DNA of 23,016 bases, from NCBI GenBank assembly GCA_964521105.1, contig CAZFPO010000037.1:1-23016 (forward strand), written 5' to 3'. This document shows, piece after piece, positions 14,466 through 22,981 of this stretch; the first letter of the stretch is position 1; every line of letters starts with the position of its first letter. The translations under genes and the position numbers were made by a program. The notes under the pieces are model-generated. The model searched no databases and was not told where the DNA came from. It saw only the letters and a program-made list of their open reading frames with translations. Source of the stretch: JAQUGA01 sp964521105. Its GTDB lineage: Bacteria > Bacteroidota > Bacteroidia > Bacteroidales > WCHB1-69.

Positions 14466-15026
14466 ATGAATCTCATAAAATATTCAAAATTTGGTCTTTA
14501 TTCCTTAACTTTAATTAGTTTTGCATTTTATTTTGTGGCATGCGATAACAAAAATAAAACGAATAAAAAAAATGACATTAAACCTGAACAATATGCTGAG
14601 CCACTTATTAATGCAAATAAATCATTTATAAGATTAGAAGATGGTGATATCGATTTCTTCATAAAACGACATAATTTAATAATGGAGCGAAGCGAAACGG
14701 GATTGAGGTACAATATCATTGAAAAAGGTGAAAAGTATTTGCCTAAAGAAAAAGATAAAGTTGTTGTTGGCTATACCATGAAATTAATTACTGGTGAACT
14801 AATTTATAGTTCACAAAAAGATGGAAATAAAGAATTTGAAATTGGAAAAACAGACGAAATAAATGGGCTTCAAGAAGGTGTACGACTGATTGGAAAAGGT
14901 GGAAAAGCAATGCTGGTTATTCCTTCTTATTTAGCCTATGGTGTTGCTGGTGATGGATTTATGATTCGTCAGCGAATGCCTTTAATAATGGAAATTGAAT
15001 TAAAAGAAATAATAAATCCAAATTAA
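14466..15026 (+). CDS. gldI: GldI-like FKBP-type peptidyl-prolyl isomerase lipoprotein
   Basis: The 186-residue protein has a lipoprotein signal ending FYFVAC, with Cys26 as the lipid-modified residue. A linker of about 60 residues leads into a single FKBP fold (about 95-185): VVVGYTMKLITGELIYSS, GLQEGVRLIGKGGKAMLVIPSYLAYG, MPLIMEIELKEI. Several catalytic-pocket aromatics of FKBP are changed (the pocket Trp in GW is Gln in GLQEG), so isomerase activity may be reduced. It fits GldI, the envelope prolyl isomerase linked to gliding and T9SS function. Two T9SS cargo genes are in this window. It starts seven bases after the phosphoesterase gene. Confidence 0.8.
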   Translation: MNLIKYSKFGLYSLTLISFAFYFVACDNKNKTNKKNDIKPEQYAEPLINANKSFIRLEDGDIDFFIKRHNLIMERSETGLRYNIIEKGEKYLPKEKDKVVVGYTMKLITGELIYSSQKDGNKEFEIGKTDEINGLQEGVRLIGKGGKAMLVIPSYLAYGVAGDGFMIRQRMPLIMEIELKEIINPN

Positions 15027-15041
15027 ATAATCTAAAATTTT

Positions 15042-15926
15042 ATGAAAAAGAACATCTATTTATTAGTACTTGCATTTGTTGCAATTAGTTTGAGCTCATG
15101 CTCTAAATATCGTGGTTATGATGAAACCGAAAATGGTTTGTTTTACAAATTTTACTCTCAAGCCGAAGATGCTCAAAAACCTCAAATGGGCGATGTACTC
15201 ACTCTTACTTTAGTTTACAAAACCGACAAAGATTCTATTTTAGAAGACTCAAGACAAAAACCATATCCTTTTATGTTAATTTTACGCGAATCTCAGTACA
15301 AAGGAGATATTTATGAAGGTTTAGCAATGATGCATTTAGGCGATAGTGCTTCGTTTATTTTGCGTGCCGATTCGTTTTATATGGCTACCGCTGGATTTCC
15401 TCAATTACCTGCATTTGTAACACCCGACATGATGTTGTATTTTGATTGTAAATTATCCGAAATTAAACCTCGTGCCCAGTTTGAAAAAGAAATGGCTGAA
15501 ATGCAGAAAAAATATGCTGAAGAAATGGAAAAAAATAAAGAAGCTGAACCTGAATTAATTAAAAAATATGTTGCCGACAATAACATTAAAGCAAAACCTA
15601 GTGCATCGGGTTTATATTATATTGAAGTTGCAAAAGGTACAGGAACTCAAGCTGCTAATGGTATGAACTGTACCATGAATTATAAAGGAATGCTTCTTAA
15701 TGGTCAAGTTTTTGACTCAAACGAAGGAAAAGAGCCTTTTACTTTTAAATTAGGTGAAGGTCAAGTTATAAAAGGTTGGGACGAAGGCGTTGCAAAAATG
15801 AAAGTTGGTGGAAAAGCTAAATTCATTATTCCATCGGCTATTGCTTATGGCGATAAAGGTGCTGGTCAACAAATTCCACCTTATGCTCCTCTTGTTTTTG
15901 AAGTTGAATTGTTAGATGCAAAATAA
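15042..15926 (+). CDS. FKBP-type peptidyl-prolyl cis-trans isomerase lipoprotein, two-domain
   Basis: The 294-residue protein has a lipobox ending SLSSC (Cys20). The N-terminal half (about 30-145) is a degenerate FKBP-like domain (GDVLTLTLVYKTDKDS, MMHLGDSASFILRADSF). A charged helical linker (about 147-170, EKEMAEMQKKYAEEMEKNKE) leads to a canonical C-terminal FKBP domain (about 190-294) with the pocket residues in MNYKG, GQVFDS, GQVIKGWDEG, SAIAYGDKG and LVFEVELL. It probably helps fold exported proteins in the periplasm. It lies 15 bases after the gldI-like gene and is closed by the strong terminator at 15945-15981. Confidence 0.9.
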   Translation: MKKNIYLLVLAFVAISLSSCSKYRGYDETENGLFYKFYSQAEDAQKPQMGDVLTLTLVYKTDKDSILEDSRQKPYPFMLILRESQYKGDIYEGLAMMHLGDSASFILRADSFYMATAGFPQLPAFVTPDMMLYFDCKLSEIKPRAQFEKEMAEMQKKYAEEMEKNKEAEPELIKKYVADNNIKAKPSASGLYYIEVAKGTGTQAANGMNCTMNYKGMLLNGQVFDSNEGKEPFTFKLGEGQVIKGWDEGVAKMKVGGKAKFIIPSAIAYGDKGAGQQIPPYAPLVFEVELLDAK

Positions 15927-15944
15927 TTTTTAAGGTTATACTTT

Positions 15945-15981
15945 CAAACCCAAATCTGTAAAGATTTGGGTTTGTTTTTTT
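15945..15981 (+). terminator. Strong rho-independent terminator
   Basis: A perfect 13-bp stem (CAAACCCAAATCT / AGATTTGGGTTTG) with loop GTAA is followed by seven T residues, 18 bases after the FKBP stop codon. It separates the isomerase operon from lipA. Confidence 0.93.
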
Positions 15982-15997
15982 ATCTTAACTATATTTG
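15965..15997 (+). promoter_or_regulatory. Promoter of the lipA-lipB-yitT operon
   Basis: TTTG (15965-15968) and TATATTTG (15990-15997) are 21 bases apart and match the Bacteroidetes -33/-7 pattern. The -7 box is 14 bases before the lipA ATG. The -33 element lies in the descending arm of the preceding terminator. Confidence 0.6.
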
Positions 15998-16011
15998 CAA
16001 AAAAAAAACTA

Positions 16012-16872
16012 ATGAAACTTCGCAAACCAGAATGGCTAAAAATTAAAATAAGTGGTGGAAAAGAGTATGTTGAGCTAAAACAATTAGTTGAAAAACAACA
16101 TTTACACACCATTTGTAGTAGTGGAAAATGTCCAAATATTGCCGAATGTTGGAGTAAAGGAGCAGCTACCTTCATGATTTTAGGCGAAATTTGTACTCGC
16201 TCGTGTAAATTTTGTGCAACAAAAACTGGAAGACCTTTACCAATTGATGAAAACGAACCTACTGCAATTGCTCAGTCGGTTATGGCAATGAAACTTAAAC
16301 ATACGGTAATTACTTCGGTAGACCGCGATGATTTAATTGATGGAGGGGCTAATCATTGGGCAAAAACTGTGGCTGAAATTCGCAAATTAATGCCCGAAAC
16401 TATTGTTGAAATTTTGATACCCGATTTTAATGCTAACGAGGAGTTAATACAAATAATAATTGATTCAAAACCAAATATTATTTCACATAATATAGAAACA
16501 GTAAAACGATTAACTCCCGAAGTAAGAAGTAAAGCAAAGTATGATGTGAGTTTAAAAACGTTGCAAATAATATCTAACAGTGGAATTTTAACCAAATCGG
16601 GATTAATGGTTGGCATAGGTGAAACTAAAAATGAAGTGGAAGAAACAATTATCGATTTATATCATTCGGGATGTCGGATTTTAACCATAGGTCAATATTT
16701 ACAACCCACCATAAATAATATTGAGGTTCAGCGTTATGTTCATCCTGATGAATTTGCTGACTATAAATTATTTGCTCTTAATGTTGGGTTTAAACAAGTT
16801 GAAAGTGGTCCATTGGTTCGTTCGTCATATATGGCTGAACATTCGTTTGAAAATTTAAATGATAAAAAATGA
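16012..16872 (+). CDS. lipA: Lipoyl synthase LipA
   Basis: This 286-residue radical-SAM enzyme inserts two sulfurs into protein-bound octanoyl groups to make lipoyl cofactors of 2-oxoacid dehydrogenases and the glycine cleavage system. The auxiliary cluster ligands are Cys35-x4-Cys40-x5-Cys46 (CSSGKCPNIAEC), the radical-SAM cluster is Cys61-x3-Cys65-x2-Cys68 (CTRSCKFC), and the C-terminal RSSY (270-273) supplies the conserved serine ligand. All essential residues are present and the length is normal. The gene overlaps lipB by four bases (ATGA). Confidence 0.97.
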   Translation: MKLRKPEWLKIKISGGKEYVELKQLVEKQHLHTICSSGKCPNIAECWSKGAATFMILGEICTRSCKFCATKTGRPLPIDENEPTAIAQSVMAMKLKHTVITSVDRDDLIDGGANHWAKTVAEIRKLMPETIVEILIPDFNANEELIQIIIDSKPNIISHNIETVKRLTPEVRSKAKYDVSLKTLQIISNSGILTKSGLMVGIGETKNEVEETIIDLYHSGCRILTIGQYLQPTINNIEVQRYVHPDEFADYKLFALNVGFKQVESGPLVRSSYMAEHSFENLNDKK

Positions 16873-17543
16873 AAGCAAAATTTGTTGATTGGGGCTTAAT
16901 TGATTATAAAGAAGCGTGGGATAAACAACAAGCGGCGTTTGATTCGGTTGTGGCATACAAGCAAAAAATAACTACAATAATGCCTCATCAAATTATTTTT
17001 TGTGAACATCCACATGTATACACATTGGGTAAAAATGGAAATGCGAATAATTTGTTGATTCAAGATGAATTTTTGAAAAAAATAAATGCCACTTATTATC
17101 ATATCGATAGAGGTGGAGATATTACTTATCATGGTCCCGGTCAAATTGTTGGCTATCCAATCATTGATTTAGAAGAAGCAGGTTTGTCATTAAAAGAATA
17201 TGTTTTCAAAATGGAAGAATCCATTATACAAACACTTGGTTTTTTTGGAGTTACTTCAACTCGACTTCAAGGAGCTACTGGTGTTTGGTTGGATGCTGGA
17301 TTGCCAAGTGCTCGAAAAATTTGTGCAATTGGCGTTAAAGCAAGTAGATATGTTACTATGCATGGATTTGCCTTTAATATTAATACCGACTTAAATTATT
17401 TTTCCTACATAAATCCTTGTGGATTTGTTGACAAAGGCGTTACTTCCTTAGCTAAAGAATTTAACTCGTTTCAGGATATTGATAAAGTGAAAAATGTGTT
17501 GAGGACTAATTTATTTAATCAGTTTAACATCGAAGAATTATAA
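16869..17543 (+). CDS. lipB: Octanoyl-[ACP]:protein N-octanoyltransferase LipB
   Basis: The 224-residue enzyme moves octanoate from acyl carrier protein to the target lysine of lipoyl domains, giving LipA its substrate. The family motif RGGDITYHGPGQ (residues 81-92) is intact, and the catalytic pair is Lys157 (in GVKASR) and Cys184 (in NPCGFVDKG). Translation is coupled to lipA by the ATGA overlap. The order lipA then lipB in one operon gives the complete endogenous lipoylation route. Confidence 0.96.
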   Translation: MKAKFVDWGLIDYKEAWDKQQAAFDSVVAYKQKITTIMPHQIIFCEHPHVYTLGKNGNANNLLIQDEFLKKINATYYHIDRGGDITYHGPGQIVGYPIIDLEEAGLSLKEYVFKMEESIIQTLGFFGVTSTRLQGATGVWLDAGLPSARKICAIGVKASRYVTMHGFAFNINTDLNYFSYINPCGFVDKGVTSLAKEFNSFQDIDKVKNVLRTNLFNQFNIEEL

Positions 17544-17544
17544 A

Positions 17545-18405
17545 ATGGATAAAAAGAAAATTTTTAGAGCTTTCCAAGATTATTTTATGATAGTCTTTGG
17601 ATTATTTATTTACGTGTTTTCGTGGAGTGCTTTTTTGATTCCTTCGGGTTTAATTGGAGGTGGAGTGAGCGGAATATCAACATTGATATTTTATGTAAGT
17701 GGAGTTCCTGTTGGTATCTCCAACTTAGTTATAAATGCTTTATTAGTTGTTGTTGCAATTAGGATTTTAGGAGCAAAATTTGGAATAAATACTATTTTCG
17801 GCATTTTAACAAGTGCCATTTTATTTATGATATTACAACCGTTATTTCCTAAACCACTTGTGTCGGATCCTTTTATGTGCACATTAATTGGTGGAATGTT
17901 GTCGGCATTTGGAATAGGTGTGGCATTTATTAATGGTGGTAATTCGGGTGGTACCGATATAATTGCTTTAGTGATAACTCATTATCGCAATATCAGTCCG
18001 GGTAGAGTTATAATGTATCTCGATGTAATTATTGTTGCATCTTCATTTTTAGTTTTTCAATCCATCGAAAAAATTGTATTTGGTTATGTTATTATGGGGG
18101 TTTTTAGCTACACTCTTGATACCGTTATTGAAGGCTCAAAACAGTCGTATCAAATAGTGATATTTTCAAAAAATAATCAAGAAATTGCAGATAGAATTGG
18201 CAACGATTTAAAACGTGGAATTACTTTTTTAAAAGGAGAGGGGTGGTATACCAAAAGCGAACAAGATGTATTGATGGTTATTGCTCAAAAGCACGACAAA
18301 CAAAAAATTATGAAGATAATCAACGAAATTGATAAAGAAGCTTTTTTATCGATTGCTAAAGTGAGTGGTGTATTTGGGAAAAATTTCGATAGAATAAAAT
18401 TGTAA
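17545..18405 (+). CDS. YitT family membrane protein (DUF2179)
   Basis: The 286-residue protein has about five or six membrane helices in the first 200 residues, with the family's GLIGGGVSGISTL (about residues 35-47) and FINGGNSGGTDIIALVI stretches, followed by a soluble C-terminal DUF2179 domain (about 205-280, QIVIFSKNNQEIADRIGNDL and SEQDVLMVIAQKHD). The biochemical role of this widespread family is not established. It begins one base after the lipB stop, so it is in the lipA-lipB transcript, but no functional link to lipoate is known to me. Confidence 0.9.
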   Translation: MDKKKIFRAFQDYFMIVFGLFIYVFSWSAFLIPSGLIGGGVSGISTLIFYVSGVPVGISNLVINALLVVVAIRILGAKFGINTIFGILTSAILFMILQPLFPKPLVSDPFMCTLIGGMLSAFGIGVAFINGGNSGGTDIIALVITHYRNISPGRVIMYLDVIIVASSFLVFQSIEKIVFGYVIMGVFSYTLDTVIEGSKQSYQIVIFSKNNQEIADRIGNDLKRGITFLKGEGWYTKSEQDVLMVIAQKHDKQKIMKIINEIDKEAFLSIAKVSGVFGKNFDRIKL

Positions 18406-18471
18406 ATTCCAAATAGGTTGAGTTTATTAAAGTCTGGTATTTGTTTCGATAAGGAAAGAGTCTTTAAACAT

Positions 18472-19863
18472 TTATGGCAACAAACTATTGATTTTATCTA
18501 CACTATCTTTAGCATCACCATAAAGCAAAGATGAATTTTCTTTGTAAAACAATGGGTTTTCAACGCCTGCATATCCAACTGCCATGGAACGTTTCATAAC
18601 AATTACTTTTTTTGCTTTCCAAACTTCTACAGTTGGCATTCCATATATTGGGCTATCTTCATCTTCCATAGCACTTGGGTTTACAGTGTCGTTTGCTCCA
18701 ATTACCATTACAACATCAGTTTGTTTTAGCTCAGGGTTAATTTCGTCCATTTCTAAAACAATGTCGTAGGGGATGTTTGCTTCGGCAAGCAAAACATTCA
18801 TGTGCCCTGGTAGTCGACCAGCCACGGGATGAATGCCGAATTTTACATCTTTACCTTTTAATTGAAGTTTTATCACTAAATCATGGATTGGGTGTTGAGC
18901 TTTGGCTACAGCCATACCATATCCAGGTACAATTGCAATCGTATTTGCTTCGTTTAGCAATTCTGCAACTTCTTGGTGAGAAATAGAATGTACATTTCCT
19001 TCAATTTTTTTTCCGGTTTTTTGTTCTTGACCAAATCCACCTAAAATAACCGAGAAAAAAGGACGATTCATGGCTTTGCACATAATGATTGATAAAATTG
19101 CTCCAGAACTACCAACCAATGCACCAGTAATAATCAATAAATCGTTACCCAGCATAAAGCCAGCAGCTGAAGCAGTCCACCCCGATAGTGAATTAAGCAT
19201 TGATATTACAACAGGCATATCCGCTCCACCAATAGACATCACCATAATAACTCCAAAAAAAGCTGCTATCAAGGTCATTGAAATTAAATAAATGATTGCA
19301 ATGGGTTCGCCCATTTGAACAATAAATAATACACCTAAAATTATTACTGTAATAAGTAAAATTATATTTAGTAAATCTTTAATTTTAAAATAGAGCGGTT
19401 TGCCACTGATGCTTTCGTTGAGTTTTCCCCATGCAATTACAGACCCTGTAAATGTTATAGAACCTATAAATATGCCGATATATACTTCAACCATGTGAAT
19501 TATTTTTTCGGCATTATGCATTTGGTCAACATTAGGATTAATAAACGAACCAAATCCGACCAAAACAGCAGCCAAACCTACAAAACTATGTAGCAAAGCA
19601 ATTAATTGAGGCATCGAAGTCATTTCAACCTTGCGTGCAATCACTATACCTATAACAGAAGCAATAATTAGTGCAATCAAAATGTAAATATAACCATTTA
19701 TACTAATGCCACTAAGCGTTGCGGTAATCGCAATTAACATCCCAATAATTCCATACCAAATGCCTTTTTTTGCTGTGTTTTGCGATGATAAGCCCGAAAG
19801 GCTTAATATAAAAAGTATTGAAGCAAAAAGATAGGCAGCTATTTGTAAATTTGCAGAAATCAT
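18472..19863 (-). CDS. pntB: NAD(P)+ transhydrogenase subunit beta PntB
   Basis: The 463 residues match the usual length. The N-terminal ~270 residues hold about nine membrane helices of the proton channel (dII), including GGADMPVVISMLNSLSGW. The C-terminal domain dIII binds NADP(H): IVPGYGMAVAKAQHPI, GIHPVAGRLPGHMNVLLAEA, VMVIGANDTVNPSA and MKRSMAVGYAG. With PntA it uses the proton gradient to reduce NADP+ with NADH. It lies three bases after pntA and converges with the yitT gene. Confidence 0.97.
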   Translation of the reverse strand: MISANLQIAAYLFASILFILSLSGLSSQNTAKKGIWYGIIGMLIAITATLSGISINGYIYILIALIIASVIGIVIARKVEMTSMPQLIALLHSFVGLAAVLVGFGSFINPNVDQMHNAEKIIHMVEVYIGIFIGSITFTGSVIAWGKLNESISGKPLYFKIKDLLNIILLITVIILGVLFIVQMGEPIAIIYLISMTLIAAFFGVIMVMSIGGADMPVVISMLNSLSGWTASAAGFMLGNDLLIITGALVGSSGAILSIIMCKAMNRPFFSVILGGFGQEQKTGKKIEGNVHSISHQEVAELLNEANTIAIVPGYGMAVAKAQHPIHDLVIKLQLKGKDVKFGIHPVAGRLPGHMNVLLAEANIPYDIVLEMDEINPELKQTDVVMVIGANDTVNPSAMEDEDSPIYGMPTVEVWKAKKVIVMKRSMAVGYAGVENPLFYKENSSLLYGDAKDSVDKINSLLP

Positions 19864-19866
19864 ATT

Positions 19867-21393
19867 TTATTTTTTAAACATTTTCAACATACGGTTTGTA
19901 ACTGTAAATCCACCAACTATATTTATTCCTGCTAATAGTATTGCACCAAAAGATAAAATTGACATTGGATTTGTGAAGTCGTTAGTAATTTGAAGTAAGC
20001 CACCAATAATAATTATTCCACTGATTGCATTGGTTACCGACATTAAAGGAGTGTGTAATGCATAAGTAACATTCCAGATTACATTCCAACCGACAAAAAT
20101 AGCAAGAACAAAAGCCGTAAAATGTCCCATAAATTCTGAGGGTGCAATTTGTCCCAAGGTTATAATTGAAATGCCAATAATGGCTAACCAAATGATATTA
20201 GTAAGAACTTTATTTTTGAGATTATTCGGTTTGGTAACTTTTTTTTCATCAACGTTCATTTTTTTAGGAATATTGCTAACGGATAGAGGTTCGGGAGGCC
20301 AATTAATAGTGCCTTGATAAACAACCATTGCTCGTTTAATAATATCATCATTCATGTTTATTGTAAAATGCTCCGAATCACCCATTTCATCAAGTAAGTT
20401 GCACAAATTATTTCCATACAAAAAACTGGCTTGCTTTGGCATTTGATCAACTTTGCCTAAAATAAGAACTCCTTTTTCGGTGGTTATGATTTCGTTATGT
20501 TTAGTTAAAACGCAGTTGCCACCTGTTGATGCGGCTAAATCAACAATTACCGAACCTGGTTTCATTGCTTGTACATGATTTTCGAAAATCAATTTTGGAG
20601 CTTTTTTGCCTGGTATTTGAGCCGTTGTGATGATAATATCTACTTCTTTGGCTTGTGCTAAAAAAAGCTCCATTTCGGCATCTATAAATGCTTGACTCAT
20701 CTCTTTACTATATCCCGATTCGGTACTGCCATCTTCATCAATTTGAACGGTAATAAACTCAGCTCCCATCGATTTAATTTGTTCTGCAACCTCTTTTCGG
20801 GTGTCAAATGCCCGCACAATTGCACCAAGCGATTTTGCAGTTCCAATAGCCGCTAAGCCTGCCACTCCTGCGCCAATCACTAATATTTTTGCAGGTTCAA
20901 CTTTACCTGCTGCCGTAATTTGCCCATTTAAAAAACGACCAAAATAATGTGATGCCTCAATTACCGAACGATAACCTGCAATATTTGCCATTGACGAAAG
21001 AACATCCATTTTTTGTGCTCTTGAAATTCGAGGTATGGCATCCATGGCAATTGAATCAATTTGTGCGTTAGCAAGTTTTTTTAATAAATCAAGATTGTTT
21101 GCTGGATTTAAATAACTTAATAATAGGGTTTTAGGCTTCATTAGTGCAATCTCATCATCGGTGGGAGGCTGAACTTTTAAAATTATTTGAACTTCAGCAA
21201 ATAATTCTTTTTTAGATTTTATAATTACTGCACCAATCTTTTCATATTCTTTGTCTGAAAAATTTGCATTTTTCCCGGCATCTGATTCTATATATACTTG
21301 AAACCCTTTTTTTATTAACCTAATTACATTAACAGGACTTAACGAAACTCTGAATTCATTTTCAATTGTTTCTTTAGGTATTCCAATTTTCAT
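19867..21393 (-). CDS. pntA: NAD(P)+ transhydrogenase subunit alpha PntA
   Basis: The 508-residue protein starts at ATG 21393 (MKIGIPKETIENEFRVSL), the family's normal N-terminus; the upstream Met at 21417 would only add MLVQKKTK. The NAD-binding domain dI covers about residues 1-380 with the Rossmann motif GAGVAGLAAIGTAKSLGA and the mobile-loop region near SGYSKEMS. A linker and a C-terminal membrane part (about 400-508) follow with VGWNVIWNVTYALHTPLMSVTNAISG. This is the E. coli-like two-subunit form with the membrane helices fused to alpha. pntA and pntB form a two-gene operon. Confidence 0.95.
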   Translation of the reverse strand: MKIGIPKETIENEFRVSLSPVNVIRLIKKGFQVYIESDAGKNANFSDKEYEKIGAVIIKSKKELFAEVQIILKVQPPTDDEIALMKPKTLLLSYLNPANNLDLLKKLANAQIDSIAMDAIPRISRAQKMDVLSSMANIAGYRSVIEASHYFGRFLNGQITAAGKVEPAKILVIGAGVAGLAAIGTAKSLGAIVRAFDTRKEVAEQIKSMGAEFITVQIDEDGSTESGYSKEMSQAFIDAEMELFLAQAKEVDIIITTAQIPGKKAPKLIFENHVQAMKPGSVIVDLAASTGGNCVLTKHNEIITTEKGVLILGKVDQMPKQASFLYGNNLCNLLDEMGDSEHFTINMNDDIIKRAMVVYQGTINWPPEPLSVSNIPKKMNVDEKKVTKPNNLKNKVLTNIIWLAIIGISIITLGQIAPSEFMGHFTAFVLAIFVGWNVIWNVTYALHTPLMSVTNAISGIIIIGGLLQITNDFTNPMSILSFGAILLAGINIVGGFTVTNRMLKMFKK

Positions 21394-21604
21394 TTTGGTT
21401 TTTTTTTGAACAAGCAAATAAACAGTTTTTTTTCACATAAAGTTTAATTTCTCAAAAATATTTAATGATTTGAGAAAAAAAAATAAATTCTTGAATTTTT
21501 TAATGAGGTTGTTCTGTGAAATAAAATAGTGAATATCAATAACATATGAGCTTTTGTCATTATTATTTTGTGGAAAATTATAAAACATTTTATAAAAATT
21601 ATTG

Positions 21605-21635
21605 TTTGATTTTTTTAAATGTTAATGTATATTTA
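21605..21635 (+). promoter_or_regulatory. Candidate promoter of the 21655 gene
   Basis: TTTG (21605-21608) and TATATTTA (21628-21635, one mismatch to TAnnTTTG) are 19 bases apart. Transcription would begin near 21640, downstream of the possible ATG at 21619, which favours the ATG at 21655. Confidence 0.4.
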
Positions 21636-21654
21636 CTCAAAATTATTATTTATT

Positions 21655-22788
21655 ATGGATAAAAGGCATGTGTTTTTTTGTAAAGTATTCGTTTTTATGA
21701 TTATTTTTTTTGATAATTATAGTATAAATGCTCAAAGAACAACTGATGTTGGTTATTTGAGAAAGGTATGGTGGTCGGTTGAACCCATTTATGTTAAGCC
21801 ACGATCCAATAAAATAATGGTAAATATTGGGGCACAATACAATGTTTCGGGCGATGCAACTGGAAATGCAGGAGCATACCTTTATTCACGAATAAATGTA
21901 TCGAGGTTTATTTTTTCGGGATTGTTTGCAATGAATCCGGAAATGGATTACAGTATAAAAGAGGGAACCATTGTTTTTTGTTTTAAAGGTAAATCGAACC
22001 GTAAAAATGGAATGGATTACGACGACGAAAGAGTTGCTATTAATTTTAAAACGGGTGGTTCTCACAAAATTATTTCACCTGGAAAAGTTACTTATACCAA
22101 TGTTTCTTATCAAACTGCGTATGGAGCCACCACCAATTATTACTCAAATGATGCAGTGTATAAAGTAACAACAACAACAACTAAAATTGAAAATGTTAAG
22201 AAGAGAGTGAAATCGTATGCCACGTTAAATGTTCCCAAATATACGGTATCTGGTTTGTCGCTTGGGGTTTATGATTGGAAATTACATCACGATTCAGCTG
22301 GGATTGTAAATGTACAGGGGTTTTCGTTTGGTATTGTAACTAGCATAAACCAAAAAGCAAAGTACAAATTTAATTGGGAAGAACGAATTAATGATGTAAC
22401 AGTTTATGGAGTAGGTGATTATAAAGAAACACCTACTGGGAAAATTCGACGTAAAGGGAGTAAAATTGGCAGAGTAAATTCAACAATTGATGTTGTTTTA
22501 GAATTTTTATATGCTCCTATTGTAAATTTTCAACATAATCAACAATATATTACCCCATTAAATGATACCATTGCACAATTAAAAGACATACCAAAAAAGT
22601 ACTTTGGATTTAGAATTCGTTCGGAAATTAGAAGAGGAATTTTTTCAATTCGAAATGAATTGGGGCTAAGACCGGGTGTTAAAACAAAAGCTGGTGGCGA
22701 AAAAGGGGAAGATAACTTTTTTACTACCAAAGTTCTTACAGGTGCTTATTTGGTTTTTGGATTAGGAATTGGAATAGGTGCTTGGTAA
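21655..22788 (+). CDS. Secreted or outer-membrane protein of unknown function
   Basis: The protein has 377 residues from ATG 21655. The signal peptide MDKRHVFFCKVFVFMIIFF... ends SINAQ at about residue 27. The upstream Met at 21619 would add 12 residues before it and probably lies outside the transcript. The mature part is rich in Tyr, Thr, Lys and Asn with many alternating beta-strand patterns. The last segment, LTGAYLVFGLGIGIGAW, is amphipathic or hydrophobic and ends in an aromatic residue, as in some outer-membrane barrels. There is no T9SS sorting domain and no lipobox. I do not recognise the family. The gene stands alone, divergent from pntA and followed by the second copy of the 136-bp element. 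Confidence 0.75.
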   Translation: MDKRHVFFCKVFVFMIIFFDNYSINAQRTTDVGYLRKVWWSVEPIYVKPRSNKIMVNIGAQYNVSGDATGNAGAYLYSRINVSRFIFSGLFAMNPEMDYSIKEGTIVFCFKGKSNRKNGMDYDDERVAINFKTGGSHKIISPGKVTYTNVSYQTAYGATTNYYSNDAVYKVTTTTTKIENVKKRVKSYATLNVPKYTVSGLSLGVYDWKLHHDSAGIVNVQGFSFGIVTSINQKAKYKFNWEERINDVTVYGVGDYKETPTGKIRRKGSKIGRVNSTIDVVLEFLYAPIVNFQHNQQYITPLNDTIAQLKDIPKKYFGFRIRSEIRRGIFSIRNELGLRPGVKTKAGGEKGEDNFFTTKVLTGAYLVFGLGIGIGAW

Positions 22789-22845
22789 AATTTGGTTTTT
22801 GGTTTGATAAATTATTTTATAAAATCGAAATAGTGCAAATAATAC

Positions 22846-22981
22846 CAAATTGAATTTGTATATAGTCCAATGACGTAATACAAATTCTAATTTGTTTTAT
22901 GCCGATGTTAATAATAAATAGTACAATGAACCGCCTAAAAGGCTGATAAATTGGACTATATTATTATTCAAATCGGCATAA
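22846..22981. mobile_element. 136-bp non-coding repeat element, copy B (MITE-like)
   Basis: It matches 1498-1633 at 128 of 136 positions without gaps, in the same orientation. Inverted repeats: ATATAGTCCAA (22860-22870) with TTGGACTATAT (22951-22961), exact; TTATGCCGAT (22897-22906) with ATCGGCATAA (22972-22981), exact; central stem CCGCC/GGCTG (22931-22945) has one mismatch where copy A is perfect. The flanks are unrelated to those of copy A, which fixes the ends. No clear target duplication is seen around this copy. Confidence 0.7.

Noticed and set aside
21394..21417. Upstream start for PntA at 21417
   Set aside because: It adds eight residues before the strongly conserved MKIGIPKE start.
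21448..21477. Hairpin TTTCTCAAA/TTTGAGAAA as a terminator
   Set aside because: It is in the divergent region between pntA and the 21655 gene, where no transcript should end, and has no T tract in a useful direction.
21619..21654. Upstream start for the unknown secreted protein
   Set aside because: It would place 12 extra residues before the signal peptide and lies upstream of the likely transcription start.
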